A stretch of 64,000 nt of DNA from Brachypterus glaber. Its lineage: Eukaryota; Arthropoda; Insecta; Coleoptera; Kateretidae. This document shows positions 21,033 through 31,985 of this stretch, in pieces. A program made the translations under genes and the position numbers. The notes under the pieces are model-generated. The model saw only the letters and a list, made by a program, of their open reading frames with translations, ran no database searches and was not told the DNA's origin. The stretch covers positions 10,591,916-10,655,915 of the forward strand of contig OY294045.1 of assembly GCA_958510825.1 (NCBI GenBank), given 5' to 3'. Within the stretch, counting starts at the first letter, position 1. Each line of letters begins with the position of its first letter.

Positions 21033-22995
21033 AATAGTATATTACGTAACTAGTGTGGAAAGTGACATATTTAACGCGAGTGGAAAGGTTTATAAACGAG
21101 CTGCCAGGCGAGTGAGGAAACCCCACAAGTGTATGAAATACACTTTCCAACGAGTTATGTACACTATTTTTTCCTACGATCCCGAAAAAAAAGTTTCTTA
21201 TTTTAAAATTTTCAAATTTTTATTAATTCTTAAGAAAAGCAAAGCACAAACTAATAATAAATAGCATACAAATTTATATATGTATGTCCAACAGGAAATA
21301 TAATTTTCATTTACCTTTAGTTTTCTTGGTTTTATATTTAATACAATATAGGTATTATTATATTACATAGCTGTTTATTGGGTTGCCTATATGCTTGTCC
21401 CAAATGAAGGCAAAACTTGACAGTTTAGATTTATGTGGTTATGCTGTCATACAGGGTGTATTTGAAATAGCGTAGGAAATTTTAACAGGTGATTCTACAT
21501 GATAAAATATGACAAAAAGTTCATATAAACATATGTCTAAAAATGACTCATAAGGGAGCTACACCTCTTTGAAATTGGCTAAACAAATCGGTTTTTATTT
21601 GATATCTCAGGAACTCTTTGAGATATATTAACGAGGTTTTGCACGTGAATTAATCCTAATAAGGCCCATCTTTGTATGTCATTTTCACGTACTTATTTAA
21701 ACCAGGGGTGTGCGAAACGGGGGGGCCTTATCAGTTTTTTGTCCCAAACTTTTTTCTGTGTAACTTTTTTGCAATTTTATTTTTGAAATATGATTCCTCA
21801 GGTCAAAATACTTAAAAAAGGTACTCTTGTTGTAATACTGTAGGATTAACCGTTTTCGAGAAAAGTTCATTTGAAGGTGAAATTTCACGGTTCGAGGACG
21901 AAAAATTGAATACTATAATGTCGAAAACCAAAATTTTAATGATGCAGTGTTATTCTACATCAAAAACTAAGAAAAAAAGTTTCCATACATGTAGGTCGAA
22001 AAAACGCTTTTAAAGCTACCATAGCCCTTTAAAAATGGTGTATATTTAGGAGACCATAGCTCCATTAGGATTGATTTTTGGAAGTACCTGTATATGAGGG
22101 TTTTTTCTTAGTTTTTAATGTACATTCGCCCTGCATCATTAAAATTTTCGTTTTCAACATTTTAGTATTTAATTTTTCGTCCTCGAACCGTGGAATTTCA
22201 CCTTTAAATGAATTTTTCTCGAAAACGGTTAATCCTACAGTATTACAAGAGTACCTTTTTTATGTATTTTGACCTGAGGAATCATATTTCAAAAATAAAA
22301 TTGCAAAAAAGTTACACAGAAAAAAGTTTGGGACAAAAAACTGATAAGCCCCCCCCCGTTTCGCACACCCCTGGTTGAAATAAGTACATGAAAATAACAC
22401 ATAAAAACGGGCCTGGGTAGGATTAGTTGACGTGCAAAACCTCGTTGATATATCTCAAAGGGTTCCTGAGTTATTAAATAAAAACCGTTTTTTTTAGCCA
22501 CTTTCAAAGGGGCGTAGCTCCCTTATGACGCATTTTTCGACATATGTTTATAGGAACTTTTTGTCATATTTTATGATGTAGAATCATCTGTTAAAATTTC
22601 CGAAGCTATTTTAAATACACCGTGTATAAGACAGTAAAATTGTAATGTTTTACATTTCATAAGAAAAATAGTGTGTATTTTTATGTTTTTTATAAAATAT
22701 AAAGTAACTAAATCAAAATTAAGTAATTTTTATAAAATCTAGACAGTAATGGTCAAAATAGTAACGTTATATATAGTTTCTATTTTTGACATGAAAAACA
22801 GAAATATTTGGATTTAAAAACATGCCTCAAAAACAAGGTTGTTTATTTGTTTTATACTGTTTAACGTCGTTTTTTGCTGCTATGGCCTAATTGACGGTTA
22901 TAAAACAAGGTGAATAAAATTCGTAGAATCTAAGAGGTAAATATCTAAATAAAATTAGGCAACCCTCCATACATAAATATCAAACTAAGGCATCT
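21033..22995 (+). mobile_element. Hairpin-capped repeat family A, copy 2, split by an insertion
   Basis: The two halves (21033-21451 and 22625-22995) together match the copies at 14506-15277 and 36984-37728. A TA-flanked palindromic element sits between them. The 5' hairpin with TAACTAGTGTGGAAAGTG is intact; the 3' 'tatcaaacta' hairpin is shortened. The nesting shows family A was already present when the palindromic element moved in. Confidence 0.75.
21452..22624. mobile_element. Complete TA-flanked palindromic element (1,173 bp)
   Basis: The ends CAGGGTGTATTTGAAATAGC and GCTATTTTAAATACACCGTG are inverted; TA flanks at 21450-21451 and 22625-22626. The two arms of more than 500 bp pair nearly end to end, including 'accaggggtgtgcgaaacgg' (about 21702) with its inverse (about 22357), leaving a centre near 22040. 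No transposase is encoded. Partial copies are at 867-1010 and 18347-19073, with a diverged one inside 24129-25066. Confidence 0.88.
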
Positions 22996-23400
22996 TCTAA
23001 AGAACAAAAGAGTGTGCTAAATGCTATTTTTATAAAAATAACATTAAAATCGTACAGAACAGAATGTACAGAAGGTTAGTTTAAAAACAAAGTTTTAGAA
23101 ATCCATAAAATAACCCATCAAAAAAAGTGACCACCCTATTGTAAAGGTGTATATTTTCTGGGGCGGGCAAACTGTAAGGTAAGCTTCATTTCGTGTGATC
23201 AATAGCGCCCAACAACCAGACTAACCTCGTAGAACAGTTTCATCATCGTTATTGATTTCTCAATCTGTTTCCGTTTTTATTTTCTCCCAAATTACCGAAA
23301 AGAGACTGAGAGATAGATTGTTAAAAATTGTCATATATAATTACACAAGAGGCTGAGAATTATGCGGGAAAAATTCGATGTTTTCATAAAAATTTGCTGT
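22996..23400. other. AT-rich sequence, nothing recognised
   Basis: No coding frame or boundary could be supported here. Confidence 0.4.
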
Positions 23401-23402
23401 CT

Positions 23403-23447
23403 GGAAATAATTACGACCGGGGCGTCGCCCCTGGAGTAATTATTTCC
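23403..23447. repeat. GC-rich hairpin in AT-rich surroundings
   Basis: GGAAATAATTAC is mirrored by GTAATTATTTCC around a CCGGGGCG/CGCCCC inner stem. It resembles in style the CpG-bearing hairpins of the other repeats in this window, but no second copy was found. Confidence 0.6.
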
Positions 23448-24128
23448 ATGTGTAATTCGGAAGATTATTTTTTAACGATTTATAATATGTCTAACCAATT
23501 TTTATATTTTTTTCATCTCAAATTGATATAAATTGTTTTATTACTTATCTTAATATTTTTACGGGCATATTCTTAGATTTGCTTAATTTAATTACATTCT
23601 CAACTGCTAAACTAAAACCTTTTTGTCCATTTTTAAATTGCAAATTATAGTTCTGTCAATCGTGTAGTCACTTACTGCAGTACTGACTAGCTCGGTACTG
23701 CGCTAGGCTTGCAAGCATGTTCATAAAAGTCAACCTATAAAAACTGTCATTACATTTTATAGAAAGGATATTTTGAGGTGTTTTTTGCCAAATAATAAAT
23801 TAATAACAATAATAATAAATAGTAATATATTCATATTTAATTATTAATCAGTTTTTGGTATGAAATCTTGTTGTAAAAGAGAAATACTGTAAAACAAAAT
23901 ACTACAGAGATTCTCACTGGAATTTTCTTCAGTAGAAATTTTCAATATAGCTATAATATGATTGGACAGAAATAAACACGTGGGCAGAAATATTGTTAAA
24001 TGATTGGTTGTAAAAACGTTAAAAAATAACCAAAACAATATAACCCTACACTGAAAAAAAAAATTTAAATTGCATTGTAGCAATTTTGCCAATATGGAAT
24101 TTTTTAACAGGACGAAATAAAATTTTAA

Positions 24129-25066
24129 TGGGTTGTTCTGATTTTTTATTTCAAAAAATAGATTTTTTTTTGCTTTTTTATACTTCTCAATATGTGTAGA
24201 ATACGCTCCTAAAATATTTTGACGAAATTTGTCGTGTTTAAAAAGCCCCTTTGAGTGGCTAAAAAAATCGGTTTTTATTTAATAACTCAGGAACCCTTTG
24301 AGATACAGCTAGGAGGTTTTGCATGTGAACTAATCTTAAAGTCCCATCTTCGTATGATATTTTTATGTACTTATTTTAACCAGGGGCGTGCCCCCCGTGC
24401 ATTATCAGTGTTTTTCACCAAACTTTTTTATGTGTATCTTTTTTTGATTTTTTGTAAAAATATAGATTCCTTGAGTAAAAATACATAAAAAATGTCTTAT
24501 AGTGTAACCGGTTAAAAAAAAAATGCAATTAAGAGGAAGTTACATTCTGTGTCACCAAAAATGTTTTTTAAAGGCTATTACTCCTTTAATATTAAATTTA
24601 GTTGTTTCGGTAAAGGACACTTTTTTGCTTAGTTTTTATTGTAAAATTGTCCTGCAAAATTAAAAATTTTTGTATACTTTCCCCCTTTTTTACCTGTTTT
24701 TGGTCTGAAAAATGGCATTTTTTTTCTTTTTTTCACTAAAATACGCGTAGAATTTTTGTTTCTTAGAATTTTGACTTATGCCGACACTAGCAAACTAAAG
24801 GACGTAATTTTTAACAAGACATTTTTAATTTTTGTGTTTCGGACCATTGGGGGCGGAGCTATCGCTGGAACCGTTTGCCATGTTATTTTTGAGGTATCTA
24901 ACTTCAGCGCGTGCTGCACATTTATGATGGCAAAAAAAAACATTTTTATTTTGTGAACTTTAAGAGTTTACTTTGTAAAAGTTTTGTACATAAAAATAAT
25001 ACAGGTTCTTTGAAAAAAAAAATCCAAAAATCTTCAATTTTTTGCCTCGAAAATCAGAACAACCCC
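24129..25066. mobile_element. TTAA-flanked inverted-repeat element (938 bp)
   Basis: The ends TGGGTTGTTCTGATTTTT and AAAATCAGAACAACCCC are inverted, with TTAA at 24125-24128 and 25067-25070. Part of the interior (24240-24450) is a diverged relative of an arm of the palindromic element at 21452-22624. Frames at 24255-24488, 24756-24956 and 24911-25174 show no transposase motifs. The TTAA flanks suggest piggyBac-type mobilisation, but the short imperfect ends leave doubt. Confidence 0.5.
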
Positions 25067-25572
25067 TTAAAAATTTTTCTAATCAACCGCGTTGAAAATA
25101 AAATTCAGGGATTTAATCGGACTAGCTTAAAACTGATTAGGAAATTGGCCTACATATCAAGGTTAATCAAATAATATAACTTAATAATACACGGTTCGTT
25201 GCTAATCTCTTTTAGTTATACTCAGAACTCGGCGAATTTCCAGTACTCCCATAGGCGTCGACTCTAGCGTTGATGCGAGGTTTTAAATATTTACCTTTTT
25301 ATTTCGTTTTATCTTGATTTTTTTTAATGATTCCATTTAAACGAGTAAGGTGGGAAAAAAAGTTATCGATAAATAAAAAATAAAAACCTTCGTATTCTTA
25401 AAAGATAAAAATCGAATGTCGGTTTTTTTCTTTGAAAAGCACCGATATACCGACTATACATATGTATAGTTAATATGTATAGTTAATATGTATAGTCAAT
25501 ATTGTAGTGTGTAACAAATTAGTGACCCTTATTATAATTCGGCAAAATTATTCCGTAAGCCTATGTTTCTGT

Positions 25573-25625
25573 GTTTATTTTCAACGTTGATGAGTCATAA
25601 CTGAGTTTACGCCGACTACTGGTTA
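25573..25625 (+). repeat. Second copy of the 52-bp repeat seen at 9718-9770
   Basis: Nearly identical to the block just right of the assembly gap. Function and class are unknown. Confidence 0.65.
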
Positions 25626-25654
25626 CACTTAAAAAAACACACGGTTTTATTGTA

Positions 25655-26335
25655 TCATTTGTTCACTTGTAACGTAAATATCGATTTAAAACCAAAAATT
25701 AAATAATTTTTTAATCGCAAGAAGGGGTCACGTGACCAAAACTTTTGAAGAAATAAGTAAATTTGAATTTACATTCCCCTACATATAATTATATGTAATT
25801 ATAATTATATGTAATTATACCCTATTGAAAGTGACGGGTCTGCGCGGGTATAAATGTTGCATAGACCGAACTTGAGCGGGTGAATTTCATCCGCTCAAGT
25901 CCGGTTTATGCACCATTTATACCCGCCCAGACCCGTCATTTTCAGCAGGGTAATTATATGTAATTATAATTGAAAAGTAAAGGCAGTTTAATATTAAATT
26001 ATTAAACAATTAGAAATTAAAAAACTGAAATCAAATTAAAAAAATTAAAATATTTTAAAAAAATATTTTTTAAAAATTTCATTTTTTTTTTTTTGATTTT
26101 TAAAATAAACTCATTTTTATTTTCATTTGATGAATAAGAAAAAGCAATTTTTGCTCAAATTGACCTATTTATTCAAAGTTGAGGAGGTCGTGTGACCATT
26201 TTTGCAAATGTTTATGTTTGTTTTTAACCTCGTACTATTCTACTTAATTAAGCATTCCCTAAGTCCAGGACTTTTTTGCAAATTTCACCGGATAAATGAT
26301 TTTTGGTTTTAAATTGATATTTAAAACCCAACTAA
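25655..26335. repeat. Imperfect inverted-repeat region around a hairpin MITE
   Basis: The left side 'atcgatttaaaaccaaaaat' and GGTCACGTGACC are mirrored by GGTCGTGTGACC (about 26188) and 'atttttggttttaaattgat' (about 26300). This suggests an old palindromic element into whose centre the 131-bp MITE at 25820-25950 inserted. Confidence 0.4.
25820..25950. mobile_element. TA-flanked CpG-rich hairpin MITE (131 bp)
   Basis: Nearly the whole element folds on itself. CCCTATTGAAAGTGACGGGT pairs with its imperfect inverse ending CAGCAGGG, then GCGGGTATAAATG with CATTTATACCCGC, and an inner GAGCGGGTGAA/TTCATCCGCTC stem. TA flanks both sides inside a 'taattatatgtaattata' context. It encodes nothing. Confidence 0.8.
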
Positions 26336-27025
26336 AGCTAGCGAAATTAAGCTTAACAGACAAATTTCACATGATGTGAAGAGTATAAAAGTGCGAAGTA
26401 CATGTGTAGAAAAGCAAAGCTATCATGATATTTTTATCAAAATATTAACGACTTTATTTAGGATTTTACAAGTCGTTTTTCCACAACATTTTTATGTATT
26501 TGGATATATTTTTTTCGCTTTTCGACTTTTTTATTAGATAATTTTAATTTATAAATCGTTTTAATTTTGCGATTATATTAATATGTTTATATTTATAAAA
26601 TAAATCACACATTCCTTAGTGCGGTCCTGTTAAAGCATTATAATTCCTACCAGCGATTATAATTGAGTTGGGCGGGGGTCAGAAAATGTTCAAGTAACCT
26701 GAAACTTGGTATGCACTTTTTCAATTGAAACAACATAGAAGGGGTGCATATGAAAAATTAGAAAAAAGTATTTTTTTTACAATGCCCTAATGTACGATGA
26801 TTGAAAAATTGATTTAAGGTACATTAAAATTGATTAAGATTAAAAATGCCTGTCCTCATATATTTTTCGTCTAACCACAAGTCTTTGACTTGCTACACTG
26901 AAAATAATTTTGCACTTTATTGTAGCAATGCTTAAAATTCTTTGCCTTTATGCATAAATTCATTATAACAATGTTTTTTTTTTTTTATTAAATAAGACAA
27001 CATTTAAACAACCAATTTTAAGAAT
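26336..27025. other. AT-rich sequence, nothing recognised
   Basis: No gene or element boundary is apparent. A 'cactgaaaata' word and poly-A/T runs recur but do not define a repeat by eye. Confidence 0.4.
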
Positions 27026-27029
27026 TGAT

Positions 27030-28085
27030 TTAATAAAATTTTGAAAATTTTTAAAATTTCGGAAAGCCTTGTATACGTGCAAAAATTTTCAATTTTTTTT
27101 TGCGTATTTTTGCGTTTTATGACGTTTTATGTCAATATAAATCAATTTCAAGCAAAAAAAAAATTGTCGCTCGGTCGATCGGTCGGTCGAACGGTCGGTC
27201 GGTCGGTCGGTCGATCGGTCTGTCCGGGAAATCTTGTGGGCACGATAACTTAAGAACGCCTTAAGTTAGAGACTTGAAATTTGGCATACAGGTATGTTAC
27301 CAAAAGTTCTCGCTCGGGATTGTTTTTGGTGAACATTGGGGTGCGGCAAGGGGGGCAAAAATACATTTTTTTTAGAAAAATTTGAAAATTGCTATATAGG
27401 GGTTTTTGAGGTTGCTGAAATTGAATCTGATAATGAAAAATTTTTAACTCCACCCCTAAGGGGGTGAGGGGGTAAATATTTTGAAATATTTTCAATATTT
27501 TCCTCAAAATTGGTATATAGGGGCTTTTGGGGTTGACGAATTTGAATCTGATAATAACTTTTTTCTAATTTCACCCCCTGAGGGGTGGGGGGTAGTTTTT
27601 GTGAAAACTGGTATATTGGGGTTTTTGAGGTTTCTGAAAGTGAATCTGATATTAAAAAAAATCTAAATCCACCCCTTGAGGGGTGTGGGGTAGTTTTCGT
27701 GAAAACTGGTGTATTGGGATTTTTGAGGTTGCTGAAAGTGAATCTGATAATAAAAATATTCTAAATCCACCCCTGAGGGGTGAGGGGTAGTTTGCGTGAA
27801 AATTGGTATATTGGGGTTTTTGAGGTTGTTGAAAGGGAATTTGATTATAACAAAATTCTAACTTCACCCCCAAAGACGCAGAGTTAGTTTTGAGGTTGTT
27901 GAAAGTGAATCTGATTATAAAAAATTCTAACTTCACCCCCAAAGGGGCAGAGGGTAGTTTTCGTGAAAATTGGTATACTAAGGTTTTTATGGTTGCTGAA
28001 AGTGAATCTGATAATAAAAAAAACATTTTACGCGCGGAGGTGAAAAATGGGCAAGCTCTTTTACTGGGCAGTGTATTTGGTTCAG
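27030..28085 (+). repeat. Dispersed element with TCGG microsatellite and 97-bp minisatellite, copy 2
   Basis: This has the same segment order as 11190-12325. Here the TCGG/GATC tract (27171-27219) is longer and about seven minisatellite units run from 27395 to 28010. Each unit holds TGAATCTGATAATAAAA, a CCACCCC...GGGGTGG palindrome and 'agttttcgtgaaaa'. One unit (about 27885-27945) is shortened. The frames across it on both strands are repeat translations, not genes. Confidence 0.8.
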
Positions 28086-28422
28086 TGTAGGAGAAGTAAT
28101 ACTTATACATCAATTAATTTTCTTGAGTACGGGCCTGGTTCCCACGATTCCCGGGGTCTGATGCTTACCAGTACCGAACTGCGAAACGTATACTTAATAT
28201 TTATGTTTATAAATATTCAATTTGTATGCGGGTAAATTAGATGAAAACTCGTATATTTCAGTGATATATTGAAAAAGTCTAGACAGAAACAATACATGTT
28301 GACAGGTGGATAAGTTTATTAATATTAACTCTTGATTTATGAAAGAAAAGTGCGAAAATATTTTACTTTGCCTCAGCATAATGGGTGAGAAGTTAGAAAA
28401 CCCTTCGTTAGTAAAACTAGAA

Positions 28423-28566
28423 GTTTTTGCCTATTTGGAACCCCAGGCAACATTTGTTATTAATTACAAGTTGTTACAGTAAAACATAACAGAACAACTT
28501 TATGTTTTACTGTAACAACATGTAATTAATAACAAATGTTGCCTGGGGTTTCAAATAGGCAAAAAC
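28423..28566. repeat. Near-perfect 144-bp hairpin
   Basis: The left arm GTTTTTGCCTATTTGGAACC through 'cagtaaaacataa' (about 66 bp) is mirrored with only about two mismatches, leaving a 10-14-base loop. No target duplication stands out. The near-identity of the arms implies either recent origin or ongoing correction. It may be a foldback MITE or a small-RNA hairpin. Confidence 0.75.
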
Positions 28567-28569
28567 GTT

Positions 28570-29190
28570 CAGTATTTACTACGGTAAGGAATTCTCAGTG
28601 TACTATGTATATATATTTTTTACGTTTTACGTAACGCAAAATTTGACCCCCCATATAACGCTTCGCAACGTTGAGACTTACCCTTGCAAGGCCCCGCAAA
28701 CAATAAACAATATATTAGCATTCAAAAGCATTTAAAATTATATTTTTGGTGAATGCGCAATTTTTATGGATTCCCCCCCCCCCTTAGAATAAAATAAATC
28801 CGCCCCTGTGCTACATCAGTCTCTTTCGTTCCTTTACGTATTTTATGTATAGCTCATTTAGAAATTTAGAAACTTTTTTTTTATTTCATTTATTTCATTT
28901 ATTTTTTTTTTGTTTTTTTTTTTTTTATACAAGTGTACTTTTTATGAACACGTGTAATTGTTAGTTTAACTAATTTATAGGACATAGAGGTACAAACAGG
29001 AAAATCCCAAAAAAGTACCTACGGAGTAATACATATAGAAAAAATATTTTTTTTACAACAATAAAAAAAAAAGTAACAATAATATGAATAATTAATTAAC
29101 TAAATGTAATTGGTGCATAAAAAGTAATGTATGAATACAAGAAGTAATATTTATAATGTATTTAATAGTTATACAAGTATTAATGCTTGT
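28570..29190. other. Non-coding stretch with a T-rich tract
   Basis: A long T-rich tract lies at 28875-28930. No gene or element boundary was recognised. Confidence 0.4.
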
Positions 29191-29198
29191 TATAATTA

Positions 29199-29622
29199 CA
29201 CGGAAAAAAAAATTATAGCTAGGAGCGCTATAACACACATACCAAGCAAATTATAATCGCTTATTATATAAATACAAGGCTTTCTCTTACAATTATGGCA
29301 GTCAGTGTAAAAATTTATATGAAATACTTTAATTGTTTAGTGAATAATAAAATATAACAAATAGTATGGCATTTATAGCTTAAATAGATTTAATTATTGT
29401 CCGTGCTAATAATTTTTATAATATAATAAAATTTCTGTAAATTTATAATAGTGCCTGTAATAAATATAATCGTGTCTGTAATATATATAATCGTTTCCAA
29501 TTTATTTTTAACATTATTAGTTATTGTGTGCCTTATAATGTATAGCTTAAATCACTATAATTTGCCACTGTTACCAAATATCTTATAATGTATAGCGCAG
29601 AGCCCACTAATTTCTTTCCGTG
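29199..29622. mobile_element. TA-flanked 'CACGGAAA' element (424 bp)
   Basis: The ends CACGGAAAAAAAAATTATAG and TTTCTTTCCGTG are inverted and TA flanks both sides (29197-29198, 29623-29624). An inner GCGCTATA pair extends the match. Several 'ataatcg(t/c)' and 'ttataatgtatagc' words repeat inside. It is probably a mariner-type MITE. Confidence 0.7.
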
Positions 29623-30031
29623 TAATGTACGCAAAAAACAAAAAAAAAAGATAAGCGTATTATTGTGTCTCAAACTTCTTGAATCTTATTTTTTATGAAG
29701 TTTTAAATCTTTGTAGACTTATTGATAACGTATCGCGGTTTAATATATATTTATTGCAGGATACAATCATACGTGTTATCGGTGAATTTTGAGAGCAATT
29801 TGTACGTTTAAATGGAACTATAATTAACTCTGAAAACAATTTTTTGTAAAACATTTGGACCAAACATAGTTCCATTAATTATTTTATAAAGTGATAATAA
29901 TTAACAGTAAACTAACCAAGAATGTCAAAATTATTTGACACATTTAATTTCATTGGTTAAATTCTTAGTTAGTATTCATTATTTTCAATTTTGTAATTTG
30001 AAATAAAATTGCTTTAAGCATAAAACATTTT

Positions 30032-30345
30032 TTATCCAATACATACAGATAATAAGACAATTACCAGCTTTATTTTAAATAGATAAACTCAATAATAACC
30101 CCCGCGTGGCTTTTACTTTATTGAGTGGATAATTATTTATTTTACCCACTCAACTGTCACTTGTCAAATTATTTTCTTGTAAATGTCATCAAAATTTTTA
30201 ATAAAAATATGAAAACCTTGTATGGCACTCATGGGTAAACCGATATTGTCCTCTCGAAAATTAACCTGCTTGGCTGACGCCTCGCAGGTTAATTTTCTCA
30301 TGGGCAATATCTTACTTTACCCACTAGTACCATAAATAACTATTA
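30032..30345 (+). mobile_element. Hairpin-capped repeat family B, copy 1
   Basis: The element begins TTATCCAATACATACAGATA and ends ACTAGTACCATAAATAACTA. It contains a small stem (GAGTGGATAA with TTTTACCCACTC) and, near its end, a large CpG-bearing stem in which 'gaaaattaacctgc' pairs with 'gcaggttaattttc'. Copies lie at 41373-41634 and, inverted, 54283-54545; those have lost parts of the large stem. No protein is encoded. Confidence 0.7.
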
Positions 30346-30584
30346 TTCAATTGTATCCATCTATGATAAACCTGTACAAAAAGTTTATTTTTTCGGCCTA
30401 GGCCGAATCAACGCGTTGCCACAATTTGATTGGTCGATTGATATTGAAACTGTCGACATTTAAATTATAACGTCAAATTTGTTGTCAAAAACACAAATGT
30501 ATTTATTTATATATTACAATCGATTAAAAAATAGTGCTATCCGAGGTTCTGCCAAACTCCGTAATTGCCCTAAAAACAGCATTT

Positions 30585-31260
30585 TACATCGGCACTTAGT
30601 GCTACTAAGAGTGCCGATGTATTGAAATCTTCGCCGAAAAGTCAAAATATTTGACCACGTTTTTTTTTACATTTCTCCACGTTTTAGACCATTCTGAGTC
30701 GAAATCAGTGAAAAAAATTTTTGCGTCCGTCTGTCTGTCTCTGTCTGTCTGTCTGTCTGTCTGTCTGGGTGTAAACAATCTAACTCCATTTCTAAATGAG
30801 ATATCGACTTGCGGTTTTTTGCAAATTGTTTCTTATCGTATTCCGAAGAGCTGATTAGATTTTGGGGGTAAAAATAGGGTAAAACTCCTATTTTTAGCGT
30901 TTTCTGTTTATAATTAAGGCAATTATTATTGTATTTGGTTAATTTAGCACTTACATAAAAGATAATTTTAAATTGGTCAAAAAATGTTATAAACAACGTT
31001 TTCCTAAAACCTATTGTTTCCGATCTATTGGCGTTTAAAGCAGTAAAAGTTTTTTTTTAGCATATCTATAAGCCGATTTCAAAAAAATATATTTTAAATA
31101 AAAGCTCTTTTTAAGCCCTATAAAAAATTTTATATACAGTTTTTTGCTAGAATATAATGTTTTAAAGATACAGAATTTCAAATCAAACAAAACACATAGT
31201 TTGAAATTTGCAAACTAGATAGCTAGTGTACAATAGTGCCGATGTTTTGACAAGGTGCTT
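30585..31260. repeat. Repeat with ACATCGGCAC ends and a (TCTG)n tract
   Basis: A stem ACATCGGCAC.../...GTGCCGATGT lies at 30586-30620 and 'gtgccgatgt' recurs at about 31231. A TCTG microsatellite (30728-30770) sits inside, organised much like the TCGG tract of the minisatellite element. The 67- and 109-codon frames through the tract are repeat translations. Boundaries are uncertain. Confidence 0.4.
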
Positions 31261-31308
31261 GCAACGTTTCATCTAGTTTCGTCCTTGTATTATAAACTAC
31301 TAATAAAG

Positions 31309-31631
31309 CCCGGGGATTTTTTTTGTATGATTATACATAATTATGCAAACTTTTGTATGATCATGTCTGAATTTTGACCATGTATGAATTTTCATCCGGT
31401 ATGATCACACATAAATATGTATGATTATGCATAATTTTAGGTAAAATTATGCATGATCATGCTTAATTTTGGGTCATAATTATGCATAATCATATAAAAG
31501 CTTTGTCATAAATGGCCAGATATGGTGCGCCAAACCAAAATTAAAAATGTTATGTTATACATAATTTTACGTAAAATTAGACATAATTATGCATAACTAT
31601 GTATGATCATACAAAAACTTTTTTTCCCGGG
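31309..31631. mobile_element. Inverted-repeat element packed with ATGCATAATTATGCAT-type palindromes
   Basis: The ends CCCGGGGATTTTTTTTGTAT and CATACAAAAACTTTTTTTCC-CGGG are inverted. Inside, TATGATCATA and ATGCATAATTATG-like words recur about a dozen times on both strands. Clustered short palindromes near the ends look like transposase-binding sites. No protein is encoded. Confidence 0.6.
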
Positions 31632-31985
31632 TGTTATGTCGACACTGAAATGAATTCCAATTAATTTTTAATTATGACATTTAAAAGATGAAAGGAATAG
31701 GAGAAAAAATATTTTTTATTTAACATAATTAAATTATTTTGAGTCAAACAGACTTTTTTCTTTCTGGCAGGTGGCTGCGACCTAGGAGAAAAGAATGTTA
31801 TAGCGAGAAAAGAAAAATTAAAAAATTAAGAGAAATATATTTAATTAAACTAAACCAAATTATTAACTTAAAAGTTATTAGTTTGAATTGATGTGTCAAA
31901 TGGTATGACCTGTAAAATCGGCAGGCAGTACCTATAGATTTTACTATAGTCTGGACCTCTAAGATAAAGGACAAACGGACAACAG

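Noticed and set aside
18647..22507. Similar 60-75-codon frames at 18647, 18720, 21697 and 22289
   Set aside because: They look conserved but are mirrored arms of one palindromic transposon family, not proteins.
27395..28010. CRISPR-like array
   Set aside because: Units are contiguous 97-bp minisatellite copies without unique spacers, in a eukaryotic genome.
27250..28113. 153-, 85- and 66-codon frames in the minisatellite
   Set aside because: Repeat translations; the apparent protein repeats follow the 97-bp DNA unit.
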